64,000 nt of DNA, taken from Bacteroidia bacterium (lineage in GTDB: Bacteria > Bacteroidota > Bacteroidia > AKYH767-A > OLB10). Both the position numbers and the translations under genes were made by a program. A model generated the notes under the pieces. It had not been told where the DNA came from. It saw nothing but the letters and a program-made list of their open reading frames with translations, and did no database searches. This document shows, piece after piece, positions 17,425 through 25,358 of the stretch; positions within the stretch are counted from its first letter, which is position 1; each line of letters begins with the position of its first letter. Where the stretch lies: NCBI GenBank assembly GCA_016788165.1, contig JAEUTH010000017.1, forward strand, positions 124,001-188,000, written 5' to 3'.

Positions 17425-17975
17425 GGTTTGGGTTTAGACGAAAAACAAATTACCACTCTTAATCCATTGCTTGCAGGTGCATTTCCAATTGTTGCTAATA
17501 AAGGGTAGTTAGCATATAACTCAACCCCTAAACCTAAATCGCCCAATGGCCTGTAATGCAATTGCAACGTGCTATTAATGCCAAAAGCCCTATAAGATTT
17601 TCCATTAACAGCATCACCACTCATATAACCTCCGCCAATACTTAATGCCATTAAATTATTTTTGCCCAAGCCTTTAGCGTAACCCGGAGCAAAGTTTAAA
17701 GCAAATAAAGAAGGTAAATCATTATAAATGGTTCCTTGTATATTGCCTTGTACAAACAAACCTTTTGAGCCAATAGTTCGGTTATACGCTACACCAAAGC
17801 TTCGTGTAGTAACATCGCTTCCCAATTCATCTAAGCCAAAGCCCATACCTAACGAACCCCATTCATAATTTTTATTTTTTTTATCCTGGCCGTTAGCTGC
17901 TAAAGATAAAATTAATGCTGCTATCAGTACGTTGCCTTTTAAAAATGGGAAATTATTTTTTTTAAATCTCTGCAT
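17421..17975 (-). CDS. Outer-membrane beta-barrel protein of unknown function
   Basis: 184 residues. A basic start and hydrophobic stretch (GNVLIAALILSLAANGQ) form a signal peptide. The rest has alternating hydrophobic strands rich in Gly and aromatics (WGSLGMGFGLDEL, LHYRPLGDLGLGVELYANYP) as in small eight-stranded barrels. No specific family is recognised. The start codon touches the stop of the preceding beta-helix lipoprotein gene (shared base 17975), so the two are coupled. Confidence 0.6.
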   Translation of the reverse strand: MQRFKKNNFPFLKGNVLIAALILSLAANGQDKKNKNYEWGSLGMGFGLDELGSDVTTRSFGVAYNRTIGSKGLFVQGNIQGTIYNDLPSLFALNFAPGYAKGLGKNNLMALSIGGGYMSGDAVNGKSYRAFGINSTLQLHYRPLGDLGLGVELYANYPLLATIGNAPASNGLRVVICFSSKPKP

Positions 17976-19426
17976 TACTCTGTTCTTTCGTAAGTGCCCA
18001 GGTCGGGGTTTAAAAAATTGAAACGATTAACTCCTTTAATATCAAATGGCAAAATGGTATTTACATTGAGCAGCGCTGCATCGCCTTTGTTTTGTGCAAA
18101 TGCCAAGGTGTCTAAAGTAAAATCGCCTTCATTGGTATTTTTAAAATTAGGGTTGTTGTTTTTGTAAATATTGTTGTAATGTAAAGGGTTGGTAACATCC
18201 GTACTTGCTTTAACTTTTAATATGCTATGATCAAATAAAAAGTTGGCTGCGCTGCCGGTTAAAAAATCGGTTTCAAATTCGTTTTCTTCATTACCATATA
18301 ATATACAGTTTTTAAAATCGGCTTTATCTAAATTAACACCAACAGGCATATTATTTTGATTAACCAAATAATTATTTAAATACACACTGGGTGTGCTGCG
18401 TTTACCAAAGCGCCAAAAGTTAGCCATGGTGCAATGGTTAAAAGCATAGTTGCCACCTTGTGTTAAAGCAGCTAAGTAACTGCCGCAATTACTAATTTCA
18501 CAATTATTAAATACAGCGTTGTAGCCACGTGTAAGTACACCTACACCATTCATGTTTTTAATAACCGTATTGTTTACAATAATATTTTTGGGTAAGCCCG
18601 GTTCAAATAACTCTTCAAGTTGCAATCCAATAAAACCATTTTTAATTATGGCATAATCTATTTGATTTGAACCACCTTCGTTAATCCATATCCTGTCCCA
18701 TTGATTAGGAGTGTTTTGATAGTTTGCTTCTAACCGGCTGCCTTGAAAAACTACAGGATGCGCCAATGTACCTGTAACCTGCAAATTACCACCACTAAAA
18801 ACCCAAAGGCCTGAACTGTTATAAAAATAAATTTTAGTGCCCTCTTTAATAGTTAGCGAACAGCCCGAATCAACAACAGCATAGCCATAAATAACATAAG
18901 GCAAAACACTATCCCAAACGGCATTGCAGGGTATAATGCTGTAATCGGGTAAACCAGGTTGCGAGTTGGTAGGCTTAAAAAAATGTGCATTTTGACCCCA
19001 GGCTACCAATTGTACTTTTTGCAAATTTCCATTGGTTTCAAATACAATTGAGTCGGCAACAATAAATGGCAAATTGGTTGTGTTTGGATTAATTGTTACT
19101 TCAACAAAAACCCATAACGAGTCGTTTGCCGGAATTTCGACATCATTAAAATTAATGCCCGGTAAGCCATCTACATTAAGCCGATAAACTGATGCCGCAC
19201 CACCCGATAACCTGATGTTACTAATTTTTAATGCATCGTTATTACGGTTATGTATGGTAAACTGCTTGTTTGTTGAACCCATTGTTACAAAAACGGTATC
19301 AAACAATACAGTATCGCTGCTAAAATCAAGCTTGGCCGAGGCATCGGTTGTAAAATTTTCTTTACGGCACTGCGTAAAAAATATTAAAATAAGTAAACCG
19401 GCATTGGCAGTAATTAGCTTTATCAT
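17975..19426 (-). CDS. Lipoprotein with right-handed parallel beta-helix
   Basis: 483 residues. The N-terminus MIKLITANAGLLILIFFTQC is a lipoprotein signal with the lipobox Cys at residue 20. Residues about 30-150 form an Ig-like domain (LDFSSDTVLFDTVFVTMGST). From about 190, turns such as LTIKEGTKIYF, GNLQVTGTLAHPVVFQG and repeated hydrophobic-Asn rungs indicate a parallel beta-helix. It is probably attached to the outer membrane and may bind carbohydrate or protein. It is a paralogue of the lipoprotein at 27682-28896, which shares the LTI-E-G / L-GT--NPV--G pattern. On the minus strand TACGTTTG (19441-19434) sits only eight bases before the ATG. Confidence 0.75.
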   Translation of the reverse strand: MIKLITANAGLLILIFFTQCRKENFTTDASAKLDFSSDTVLFDTVFVTMGSTNKQFTIHNRNNDALKISNIRLSGGAASVYRLNVDGLPGINFNDVEIPANDSLWVFVEVTINPNTTNLPFIVADSIVFETNGNLQKVQLVAWGQNAHFFKPTNSQPGLPDYSIIPCNAVWDSVLPYVIYGYAVVDSGCSLTIKEGTKIYFYNSSGLWVFSGGNLQVTGTLAHPVVFQGSRLEANYQNTPNQWDRIWINEGGSNQIDYAIIKNGFIGLQLEELFEPGLPKNIIVNNTVIKNMNGVGVLTRGYNAVFNNCEISNCGSYLAALTQGGNYAFNHCTMANFWRFGKRSTPSVYLNNYLVNQNNMPVGVNLDKADFKNCILYGNEENEFETDFLTGSAANFLFDHSILKVKASTDVTNPLHYNNIYKNNNPNFKNTNEGDFTLDTLAFAQNKGDAALLNVNTILPFDIKGVNRFNFLNPDLGTYERTE

Positions 19427-19589
19427 GAAGCAGCAAACGTAGTTTATTTACACAAATGGTAAAATATGTTACAAATAGTTTTGACGTAAAAACAACAACG
19501 TAAATTTTAATGATAAAGTTTGAAAATTAAAATTAGGTGCATTGATTTACGGTATTTTAGTTTTACACCTTTCAATTTATAGTTAAAGA

Positions 19590-20792
19590 ATGATTAGAAT
19601 TTGGTTGTTGTTTTTGATTTTGAGTTTACCACATGAACTTTTAGCGCAACAATGTGGCACCAATACCATTCATAAAATGTTGCAGCAAAAGGGATTGTGG
19701 CCCCAGAATAAGGCGAGCCATAACACAACATCCTGGCCAACAGATAGCATTTATACCATACCTGTAGTAATTCATGTTATTTATGCCACCAATGCACAAA
19801 ATGTACAAGACCTTCAGATTGAATCGCAAGTTGAAGTTTTAAACGAAGATTATGCTGGTCTTAATTTAGACGCCATTCTTATTCCTCAACCCTTTAAACA
19901 ATTTAAATCAGGCGATGTGGGCATCAGGTTTTGTTTGGCTTCAGTTGATCCACAAAATAATCCTACCACCGGTATTACACGAACTTTTACGCAGGTAAAT
20001 TCATTTGCTCTGAATGATGAAATGAAATATGCAACAACTGGCGGGCATGATGCCTGGCCAACCGATAAATATTTAAATATATGGGTTTGTAATTTAGATG
20101 GCAATGTATTGGGTTATGCGCAATATCCGGGCGGTCCGCCCGAAACCGATGGTGTTGTAATTTACTATAAAGCTTTTGGTAAAAACGGCACGGCTGCCAA
20201 ACCCTATAATAAAGGACGCACAGCCACACATGAAGTAGGGCATTGGCTTAACCTGCAGCATATATGGGGCGATGACGGCAATGCATGCAATGGCTCTGAT
20301 GAAGTAGCCGACACACCCAATCAGGCAAATAGCAGCAGTGGTTGCCCGGTTTTTCCGAGCATATCGTGCAACAATGGACCGCATGGCGATATGTATGTTA
20401 ATTACATGGATTATACCAACGACTCTTGTATGTTTATGTTTACACAAGGACAAAAAGAACGTATGCAAACGGCTATCGAAAACTATCGCCCTTTAATGAA
20501 AAACACCTCCACCAATTGTGCGCCATTATATCAAACAATTGATTATAGTACTACAATTATACCCAATCCAAGCACAGGCCGGTTTATGATAAAATTTAAA
20601 AATGCAATCCCACCCACATGCCTTTTGCAAATGTTCGATTTAACAGGCAAAACTATTTACAGCTACCAGGTTTCGGGGTTAGAAAGCCGCTATTTAAATA
20701 TAGACCTGGGCAACGTGTCTAACGGACTATACTTTTTAAAAACCGAAATTGCCGGCAAAACCTATGTAAATAAATTGATGGTTTTCAGATAG
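19590..20792 (+). CDS. Secreted M43 (pappalysin/cytophagalysin) zinc metalloprotease with T9SS domain
   Basis: 400 residues with a signal peptide (MIRIWLLFLILSLPHELLAQ). The zinc motif HEVGHWLNLQH gives H214, E215, H218 and H224. The Met-turn is VNYMDYTND, with the family's conserved Cys residues nearby. The last 75 residues (IIPNPSTGRF, FDLTGKTIY, NVSNGLYFLK, YVNKLMVFR) form a type A T9SS sorting domain. It is predicted to be exported across the outer membrane and to degrade extracellular protein. It stands alone between a divergent lipoprotein gene and the PHA synthase promoter. Confidence 0.92.
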   Translation: MIRIWLLFLILSLPHELLAQQCGTNTIHKMLQQKGLWPQNKASHNTTSWPTDSIYTIPVVIHVIYATNAQNVQDLQIESQVEVLNEDYAGLNLDAILIPQPFKQFKSGDVGIRFCLASVDPQNNPTTGITRTFTQVNSFALNDEMKYATTGGHDAWPTDKYLNIWVCNLDGNVLGYAQYPGGPPETDGVVIYYKAFGKNGTAAKPYNKGRTATHEVGHWLNLQHIWGDDGNACNGSDEVADTPNQANSSSGCPVFPSISCNNGPHGDMYVNYMDYTNDSCMFMFTQGQKERMQTAIENYRPLMKNTSTNCAPLYQTIDYSTTIIPNPSTGRFMIKFKNAIPPTCLLQMFDLTGKTIYSYQVSGLESRYLNIDLGNVSNGLYFLKTEIAGKTYVNKLMVFR

Positions 20793-20815
20793 TATGCATT
20801 TAATTGATGGATGTT

Positions 20816-20845
20816 TTTGCATCTGCAATGCAAAACGTACATTTG
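20816..20845 (+). promoter_or_regulatory. Bacteroidota-type promoter of the PHA synthase gene
   Basis: TTTG at 20816-20819 (-33) and TACATTTG at 20838-20845 (-7), separated by 18 bases: a full match to the TTTG/TAnnTTTG consensus. The ATG of the next gene is 38 bases further on. This is the best complete promoter in the window. Confidence 0.65.
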
Positions 20846-20883
20846 CGGCCTCAAAAATTTAAACTTATTTATTCCAATAAAAA

Positions 20884-21933
20884 ATGATTACGTCAAACGA
20901 CTTAGTAAATGATTTAAAAAACACCTCCGAAAAACTTTCGAAAGGTTACAATGTGCTGCAATCTATTGATAAGGTTGAAGTTGGCACTACACCAAAAACA
21001 TTGGTATGGCACATTGATAAAGTGAAACTTTACCACTACGACCGCGAAACCCCGGCTAAATGCAAAATACCGGTGTTGGTATCGTTTGCAATTATGAACA
21101 GACATGATGTGTTGGATTTACAACCCGATCGTTCGTTAATGAAAAAATTGTTAGAAGAAGGTTTGGATATTTATATCATGGACTGGGGCTATCCTACCAA
21201 ACAAGACCGATACCTTACCATGGAAGACTATATCTTAGGATATATGAACGATGCCGTTGACTTTATCCGTAAAACAAATGGAGTTGATCAAATTCATAAA
21301 ATGGGCATTTGCCAGGCCGGTACTTTCTCTACCATTTATGCTTCAATTTTTCCGGAGAAATTAAAATCGTTAACCACTTATGTAGCACCTTACGATTTCG
21401 ACATCGAAAACAATATGCTTTACAAATGGACTAAGTATATAGATGTAGATACCATGGTTGATAGTTATGGCGTTATTCCGGCCGACCTTCTTAATATGGC
21501 TTTTGGCATGTTAAAGCCCAGTATGGATGTGAGCAAGTATATTGGTGTTATGGATTCGTTAGATGATAAAGAAAAGTTGCTCAACTTTTTGCGTATGGAA
21601 CACTGGAAAGGCGATTGCCCTGATTTGGCAGGCGAAATGTTTCGTAAGTATATCAAAGATTTATTCAGAGATAATAAACTGATTAAAGGCGAATTTACGT
21701 TGGGCAATCATAAAGTAAATCTTAAAAATCTGACTATGCCTTTTTTAAATGTGTATGCTACCGAGGATAACATTATCCCAAATGAATCTACCATGCCAAT
21801 AAATAAATATATTGGCAGTAAAGACAAAGAGTTGTATGCATTTCCGGGTGGTCACATTGGTGTTTTTGTTGGCAACAAATCACAAAAAGAATTAGCGCCT
21901 AAAGTTGCACAATGGGTAATGGCACGTTCCTAA
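20884..21933 (+). CDS. phaC: Class III-type poly(R)-hydroxyalkanoate synthase subunit PhaC
   Basis: 349 residues, the short class III/IV PhaC length. Alpha/beta hydrolase fold: lipase-like box GICQAG with nucleophile C143, D295 in ATEDNIIP, H324 in PGGHIGVF. VLVSFAIMNRHDVLDLQPDRSL and DIYIMDWGYP are strongly PhaC-like. The canonical box is GxCxGG; here the fifth residue is Ala. Class III enzymes need PhaE and class IV need PhaR, and neither is nearby, nor are phaA or phaB, so in vivo polymer synthesis is uncertain. It has its own promoter and a strong terminator, making a single-gene unit. Confidence 0.85.
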   Translation: MITSNDLVNDLKNTSEKLSKGYNVLQSIDKVEVGTTPKTLVWHIDKVKLYHYDRETPAKCKIPVLVSFAIMNRHDVLDLQPDRSLMKKLLEEGLDIYIMDWGYPTKQDRYLTMEDYILGYMNDAVDFIRKTNGVDQIHKMGICQAGTFSTIYASIFPEKLKSLTTYVAPYDFDIENNMLYKWTKYIDVDTMVDSYGVIPADLLNMAFGMLKPSMDVSKYIGVMDSLDDKEKLLNFLRMEHWKGDCPDLAGEMFRKYIKDLFRDNKLIKGEFTLGNHKVNLKNLTMPFLNVYATEDNIIPNESTMPINKYIGSKDKELYAFPGGHIGVFVGNKSQKELAPKVAQWVMARS

Positions 21934-21951
21934 ATTATTTTTAAAAATCAC

Positions 21952-21990
21952 AAGCCTCAGTTATTCTAAACAAATAGCTGAGGCTTTTTT
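21952..21990 (+). terminator. Intrinsic terminator after phaC
   Basis: AAGCCTCAG (21952-21960) pairs with CTGAGGCTT (21978-21986), extended by about five inner pairs, and is followed by a run of T. It ends the phaC transcript before the rhodanese-thioredoxin gene. Confidence 0.9.
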
Positions 21991-22010
21991 ATTATTAAAC
22001 ACAAACAAAC

Positions 22011-22733
22011 ATGATGAGAACTAAAAATTTAATTGGTATCGTATTTATACTTTTTAGTGTAGCCTGTAACCAGGTAGCATCGCAACAACATCAGTTAGAT
22101 GCACAAACATTTTACAAAGATGCATCAGCACCAAACGTGCAATTGCTTGATGTACGAACACCGGAAGAATTTAATGAAGGTTATATACCCGGTGCAAAAA
22201 ATATAGATTACCACAACGAAAATTTTAAAGCACAGGTTGCCGCCTTAGATAAAAGTAAAGCTACGTATGTGTACTGTTTATCAGGTGCACGCAGTGCCGA
22301 TGCCGCTGCTTACATGCGTAGCGAGGGTTTTTCAAACGTGCTCGAATTGCAAGGAGGCATGTTAGCATATCGTAAGGCAAATTTAGCCATCACATCACCC
22401 CAAAATGGCAAGGCAAATACTAATGGCATGGATGTTACGCAGTTTGCAAAAGTAGTTGGCGATACCGGTTTGGTTTTAGTTGATTTTTATGCTCCATGGT
22501 GTGGCCCTTGTAAAAAACTGGCACCCATACTTGACGAAGTTATTTCTGAACAAAATGGGGCTGTGCAATTAAGTAAAGTAGATATTGATAAAAATCCGGT
22601 GTTGGCGCAAAGCATGAATATTCAATCAATACCATTACTGCACTTATATAAGGATGGCAAATTAGTATGGACCAATTTAGGCTTCGTTGATAAAGGTACT
22701 ATCGAATCTGCAATTTCATCTGCTATTAAATAG
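22011..22733 (+). CDS. Rhodanese-thioredoxin fusion lipoprotein
   Basis: 240 residues. Lipoprotein signal with lipobox ending at C19 (LFSVAC). Residues about 30-125 are a rhodanese domain (LLDVRTPEEFNEGYIPGA; active-site C89 in YCLSGARS). Residues about 140-240 are a thioredoxin domain with the redox motif W-C164-G-P-C167 and the cis-Pro in SIPLLHL. It should act on the periplasmic side of a membrane, combining sulfane-sulfur transfer with thiol-disulfide exchange. The natural substrate is unknown. It sits alone between phaC and the amylase unit. Confidence 0.9.
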   Translation: MMRTKNLIGIVFILFSVACNQVASQQHQLDAQTFYKDASAPNVQLLDVRTPEEFNEGYIPGAKNIDYHNENFKAQVAALDKSKATYVYCLSGARSADAAAYMRSEGFSNVLELQGGMLAYRKANLAITSPQNGKANTNGMDVTQFAKVVGDTGLVLVDFYAPWCGPCKKLAPILDEVISEQNGAVQLSKVDIDKNPVLAQSMNIQSIPLLHLYKDGKLVWTNLGFVDKGTIESAISSAIK

Positions 22734-22775
22734 ATGCTTTTCAGAAACAACCTTTTTTATTCTCAACCATTCATT

Positions 22776-22783
22776 TAGGTTTG
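22776..22783 (+). promoter_or_regulatory. Candidate -7 box (TAGGTTTG) of the GH13-pgmB-GH65 unit
   Basis: Exact TAnnTTTG match 19 bases before the ATG at 22803. At the expected -33 position (22753-22756) there is TTTT, three of four bases. The short distance implies a very short 5' leader. Confidence 0.5.
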
Positions 22784-22797
22784 TGTCATTAATACAC
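22783..22797. promoter_or_regulatory. Candidate operator, GTGT-N7-ACAC inverted repeat (site 1)
   Basis: GTGTCATTAATACAC overlaps the end of the -7 box and the expected start of transcription of the glucan unit, the classic place for a repressor. It matches 12 of 15 positions of the inverted repeat upstream of the second glucan unit (30001-30015). No regulator gene is encoded nearby, so this is inference from placement and similarity. Confidence 0.45.
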
Positions 22798-22802
22798 TAA
22801 GT

Positions 22803-24659
22803 ATGCTTAATAGAAATTACCTGCTCTGTTTTTTGTTTGTATATGCAACACATCCATTTTTAAAAGCGCAGGATAAGGACATAGTACGCATTGACCCACC
22901 TTATTGGTTTACCATGATGAGCAATACAAAAATGCAATTGTGTATGTATGGCCCAAAACTGTCGCAGTATGAAGTTAGTGCACAATATGAAGGTGTAGTA
23001 ATAGACAAAGTAAATAAGGTAGAAAATGTAAATTACCTTTTTGTTGATTTGGATATTAGCCTCAGCACTAAACCGGGTGTTATTAATTTTCAGTTTACCA
23101 AGGGCAAAAAAAAGTTCAGCTATCCTTATGAACTTCGCAGCCGTACGGTAGCAAAAAACCGCGCAGCAGGCGTTACTGCTTCCGACTTTATATACCTAAC
23201 CATGCCCGATAGATTTGCAAATGGCGATACTACCAATGACGTGGTGCCGGGCATGCAGGAGAAAGCCGTAAATCGCGACTCATTAACCTATAGACATGGT
23301 GGCGATTTAATGGGTATAATTAAAAACATGCCCTATTTAAAATTCAGTGGATTTACTGCTTTGTGGTTAACTCCGGTTCAGGAAAACGACCAACTTCGCG
23401 AATCCTATCATGGTTATGCCATTACCGATCATTACAAAATTGACAGACGCCTGGGTACTAACGAAAACTATGAGCAATTGGTTACCGTTGCACACAGCAT
23501 AGGCTTAAAAGTAATTATGGATGTGGTGCTTAACCATGTAGGCGATAGACATTGGTTTATACAGGATTTACCTTCAAAAGACTGGATACATCAATGGCCA
23601 ACCTATACACGCACTACCTACAAGGATGGAACTTTAATGGACCCCTATGCTGCCGATGCCGACAAAAAACGGATGACTGATGGATGGTTCGATACACACA
23701 TGCCCGACTTAAATCAAAAAAATCCATTTGTTGCCAATTACCTGTTGCAAAATTATTTATGGTGGATTGAAACCACAGGCATTGATGGATTCAGGATAGA
23801 TACCTATGCTTATGCCGATCAGGACTTTGCCCGTAAGTGGGTAAATTATATAAAAGCCTCTTATCCAAACTTCTCATTTTTTGCCGAAACCTGGGTACAC
23901 GGTGTTACCAACCAAAGTTTTTTTGCGAAAAACATTTACAATAAAGCAGGTTATCAGGGAACAGTGCCCGGTGTTACCGATTTTCAACTATACTATGCTA
24001 TTAATGATGCCCTTAATCAAAAATTTGGTTGGACTGAAGGTGTAAACAGATTGTATCATACACTTTGTTCAGATTGGGTTTACCAAAACCCCATGCAAAA
24101 TGTAGTGTTTCTCGACAATCATGACCTCAGTCGTTTTTATTCAGTTGTGGGTAAGGATATTAAAAAGTGGAAAATGGGCATTACGTTTTTATTAACCACA
24201 CGGGGCATACCCATGCTGTATTATGGAACCGAATTGCTGATGCATAATTTTTCGAACGATGGATCGAGCAATGTGCGTGACGATTTTCCGGGAGGTTGGC
24301 CAAACGATACGATAAATAAATTTTTACCGCAAGGACGTAACGAATCAGAAAAAGAAGCACATAATTTTATAAGTAAATTAGCGCTTTGGCGTCAGTACAG
24401 GCCTGCTATACAAAATGGCAAACTGATGCAATTTGTACCCGAAGATGGTGTATATGTTTATTTCAGGTACGATGATAAAGCTACCATTATGATGGTGATG
24501 AATGCGAATGAAAAAGCGATTACATTAAATACAAAACGATTTGCCGAACGTGTTGGCAGTTACACAAAAGGTTATGAAGTAATATCCAACAAAACATTAA
24601 ACCAGATTGAAAATATTGAAGTTGAAGCTATGTCGGCACAAATAATTGAACTTAAGTAA
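22803..24659 (+). CDS. Exported GH13 alpha-amylase/cyclomaltodextrinase-like enzyme
   Basis: 618 residues with a signal peptide (first ~23, ending LKAQ). An N-terminal beta domain (about 25-120) like that of cyclomaltodextrinases is followed by the GH13 (beta/alpha)8 barrel and a C-terminal beta domain. Catalytic residues: nucleophile D333 (GFRIDTYAY), acid/base E362 (FFAETW), stabiliser D441 (DNHDLSRF); region I is DVVLNH. It hydrolyses alpha-1,4 glucans or cyclic dextrins in the periplasm or at the surface, giving maltose and oligosaccharides for the GH65 enzyme. First gene of the unit; 21 bases separate it from pgmB. Confidence 0.92.
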   Translation: MLNRNYLLCFLFVYATHPFLKAQDKDIVRIDPPYWFTMMSNTKMQLCMYGPKLSQYEVSAQYEGVVIDKVNKVENVNYLFVDLDISLSTKPGVINFQFTKGKKKFSYPYELRSRTVAKNRAAGVTASDFIYLTMPDRFANGDTTNDVVPGMQEKAVNRDSLTYRHGGDLMGIIKNMPYLKFSGFTALWLTPVQENDQLRESYHGYAITDHYKIDRRLGTNENYEQLVTVAHSIGLKVIMDVVLNHVGDRHWFIQDLPSKDWIHQWPTYTRTTYKDGTLMDPYAADADKKRMTDGWFDTHMPDLNQKNPFVANYLLQNYLWWIETTGIDGFRIDTYAYADQDFARKWVNYIKASYPNFSFFAETWVHGVTNQSFFAKNIYNKAGYQGTVPGVTDFQLYYAINDALNQKFGWTEGVNRLYHTLCSDWVYQNPMQNVVFLDNHDLSRFYSVVGKDIKKWKMGITFLLTTRGIPMLYYGTELLMHNFSNDGSSNVRDDFPGGWPNDTINKFLPQGRNESEKEAHNFISKLALWRQYRPAIQNGKLMQFVPEDGVYVYFRYDDKATIMMVMNANEKAITLNTKRFAERVGSYTKGYEVISNKTLNQIENIEVEAMSAQIIELK

Positions 24660-24680
24660 AATCACATTAAAACATAATAA

Positions 24681-25340
24681 ATGCTTCAAGCTTGTATTTT
24701 CGATTTAGATGGTGTTGTAGTTGATACAGCCAAATATCATTACCTGGCATGGAAAAGATTGGCAAATAGTTTTGGAGCCGACTTTAATGAATTGCAAAAC
24801 GAAAAACTGAAAGGTGTAAGCCGCATCCAATCGCTAGAACTTATTTTACAATGGGCCGGTATCACTTTATCAGAAACCGAAAAAGCTGTAGCAGCGCAAC
24901 AAAAGAACGATTGGTATTTAGAATATATAAATCAAATGCAACCAAACGAAATATTGCCGGGCGTTGCTGTTTTTTTTGAAGAGTTAAAAAGTAATAATAT
25001 TAAAATTGTCTTAGGTAGTGCCAGTAAAAATGCCATACACTGTTTGCAAAAAATTAATATGCTTCATTATTTCGATGCTATTGTTGACGGCAATGTGGTT
25101 AGCGAAGCTAAGCCCAATCCTGCAGTGTTTATTACTGCAGCAGCAAAAATTAACGTACTACCCGTTAACGCTGTTGTTTTTGAAGACGCTCAGGTAGGCA
25201 TTGATGCTGCCTTAAATGGTGGATTTTTTACTGTTGGAGTAGGGCAAGCCGATGTTTTAAGTAATGCACATTTAGTTATCCACACTTTTAAACAAATTAA
25301 TTTACAAAAATTACAAGCAGCATTCGGTTGCAAAATTTAA
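24681..25340 (+). CDS. pgmB: Beta-phosphoglucomutase
   Basis: 219 residues, HAD superfamily. Nucleophile D8 and acid/base D10 lie in FDLDGVVVDTA; the cap-domain motif LKGVSRIQSLE and the late motifs LGSASKNA and VFEDAQVGIDAA fit beta-PGM. It converts beta-glucose-1-phosphate, the product of maltose phosphorolysis, to glucose-6-phosphate in the cytoplasm. It is encoded between GH13 and GH65 with gaps of 21 and 18 bases, an arrangement known from other maltose loci. Confidence 0.93.
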   Translation: MLQACIFDLDGVVVDTAKYHYLAWKRLANSFGADFNELQNEKLKGVSRIQSLELILQWAGITLSETEKAVAAQQKNDWYLEYINQMQPNEILPGVAVFFEELKSNNIKIVLGSASKNAIHCLQKINMLHYFDAIVDGNVVSEAKPNPAVFITAAAKINVLPVNAVVFEDAQVGIDAALNGGFFTVGVGQADVLSNAHLVIHTFKQINLQKLQAAFGCKI

Positions 25341-25358
25341 TTTAGAATTAATCATCTT

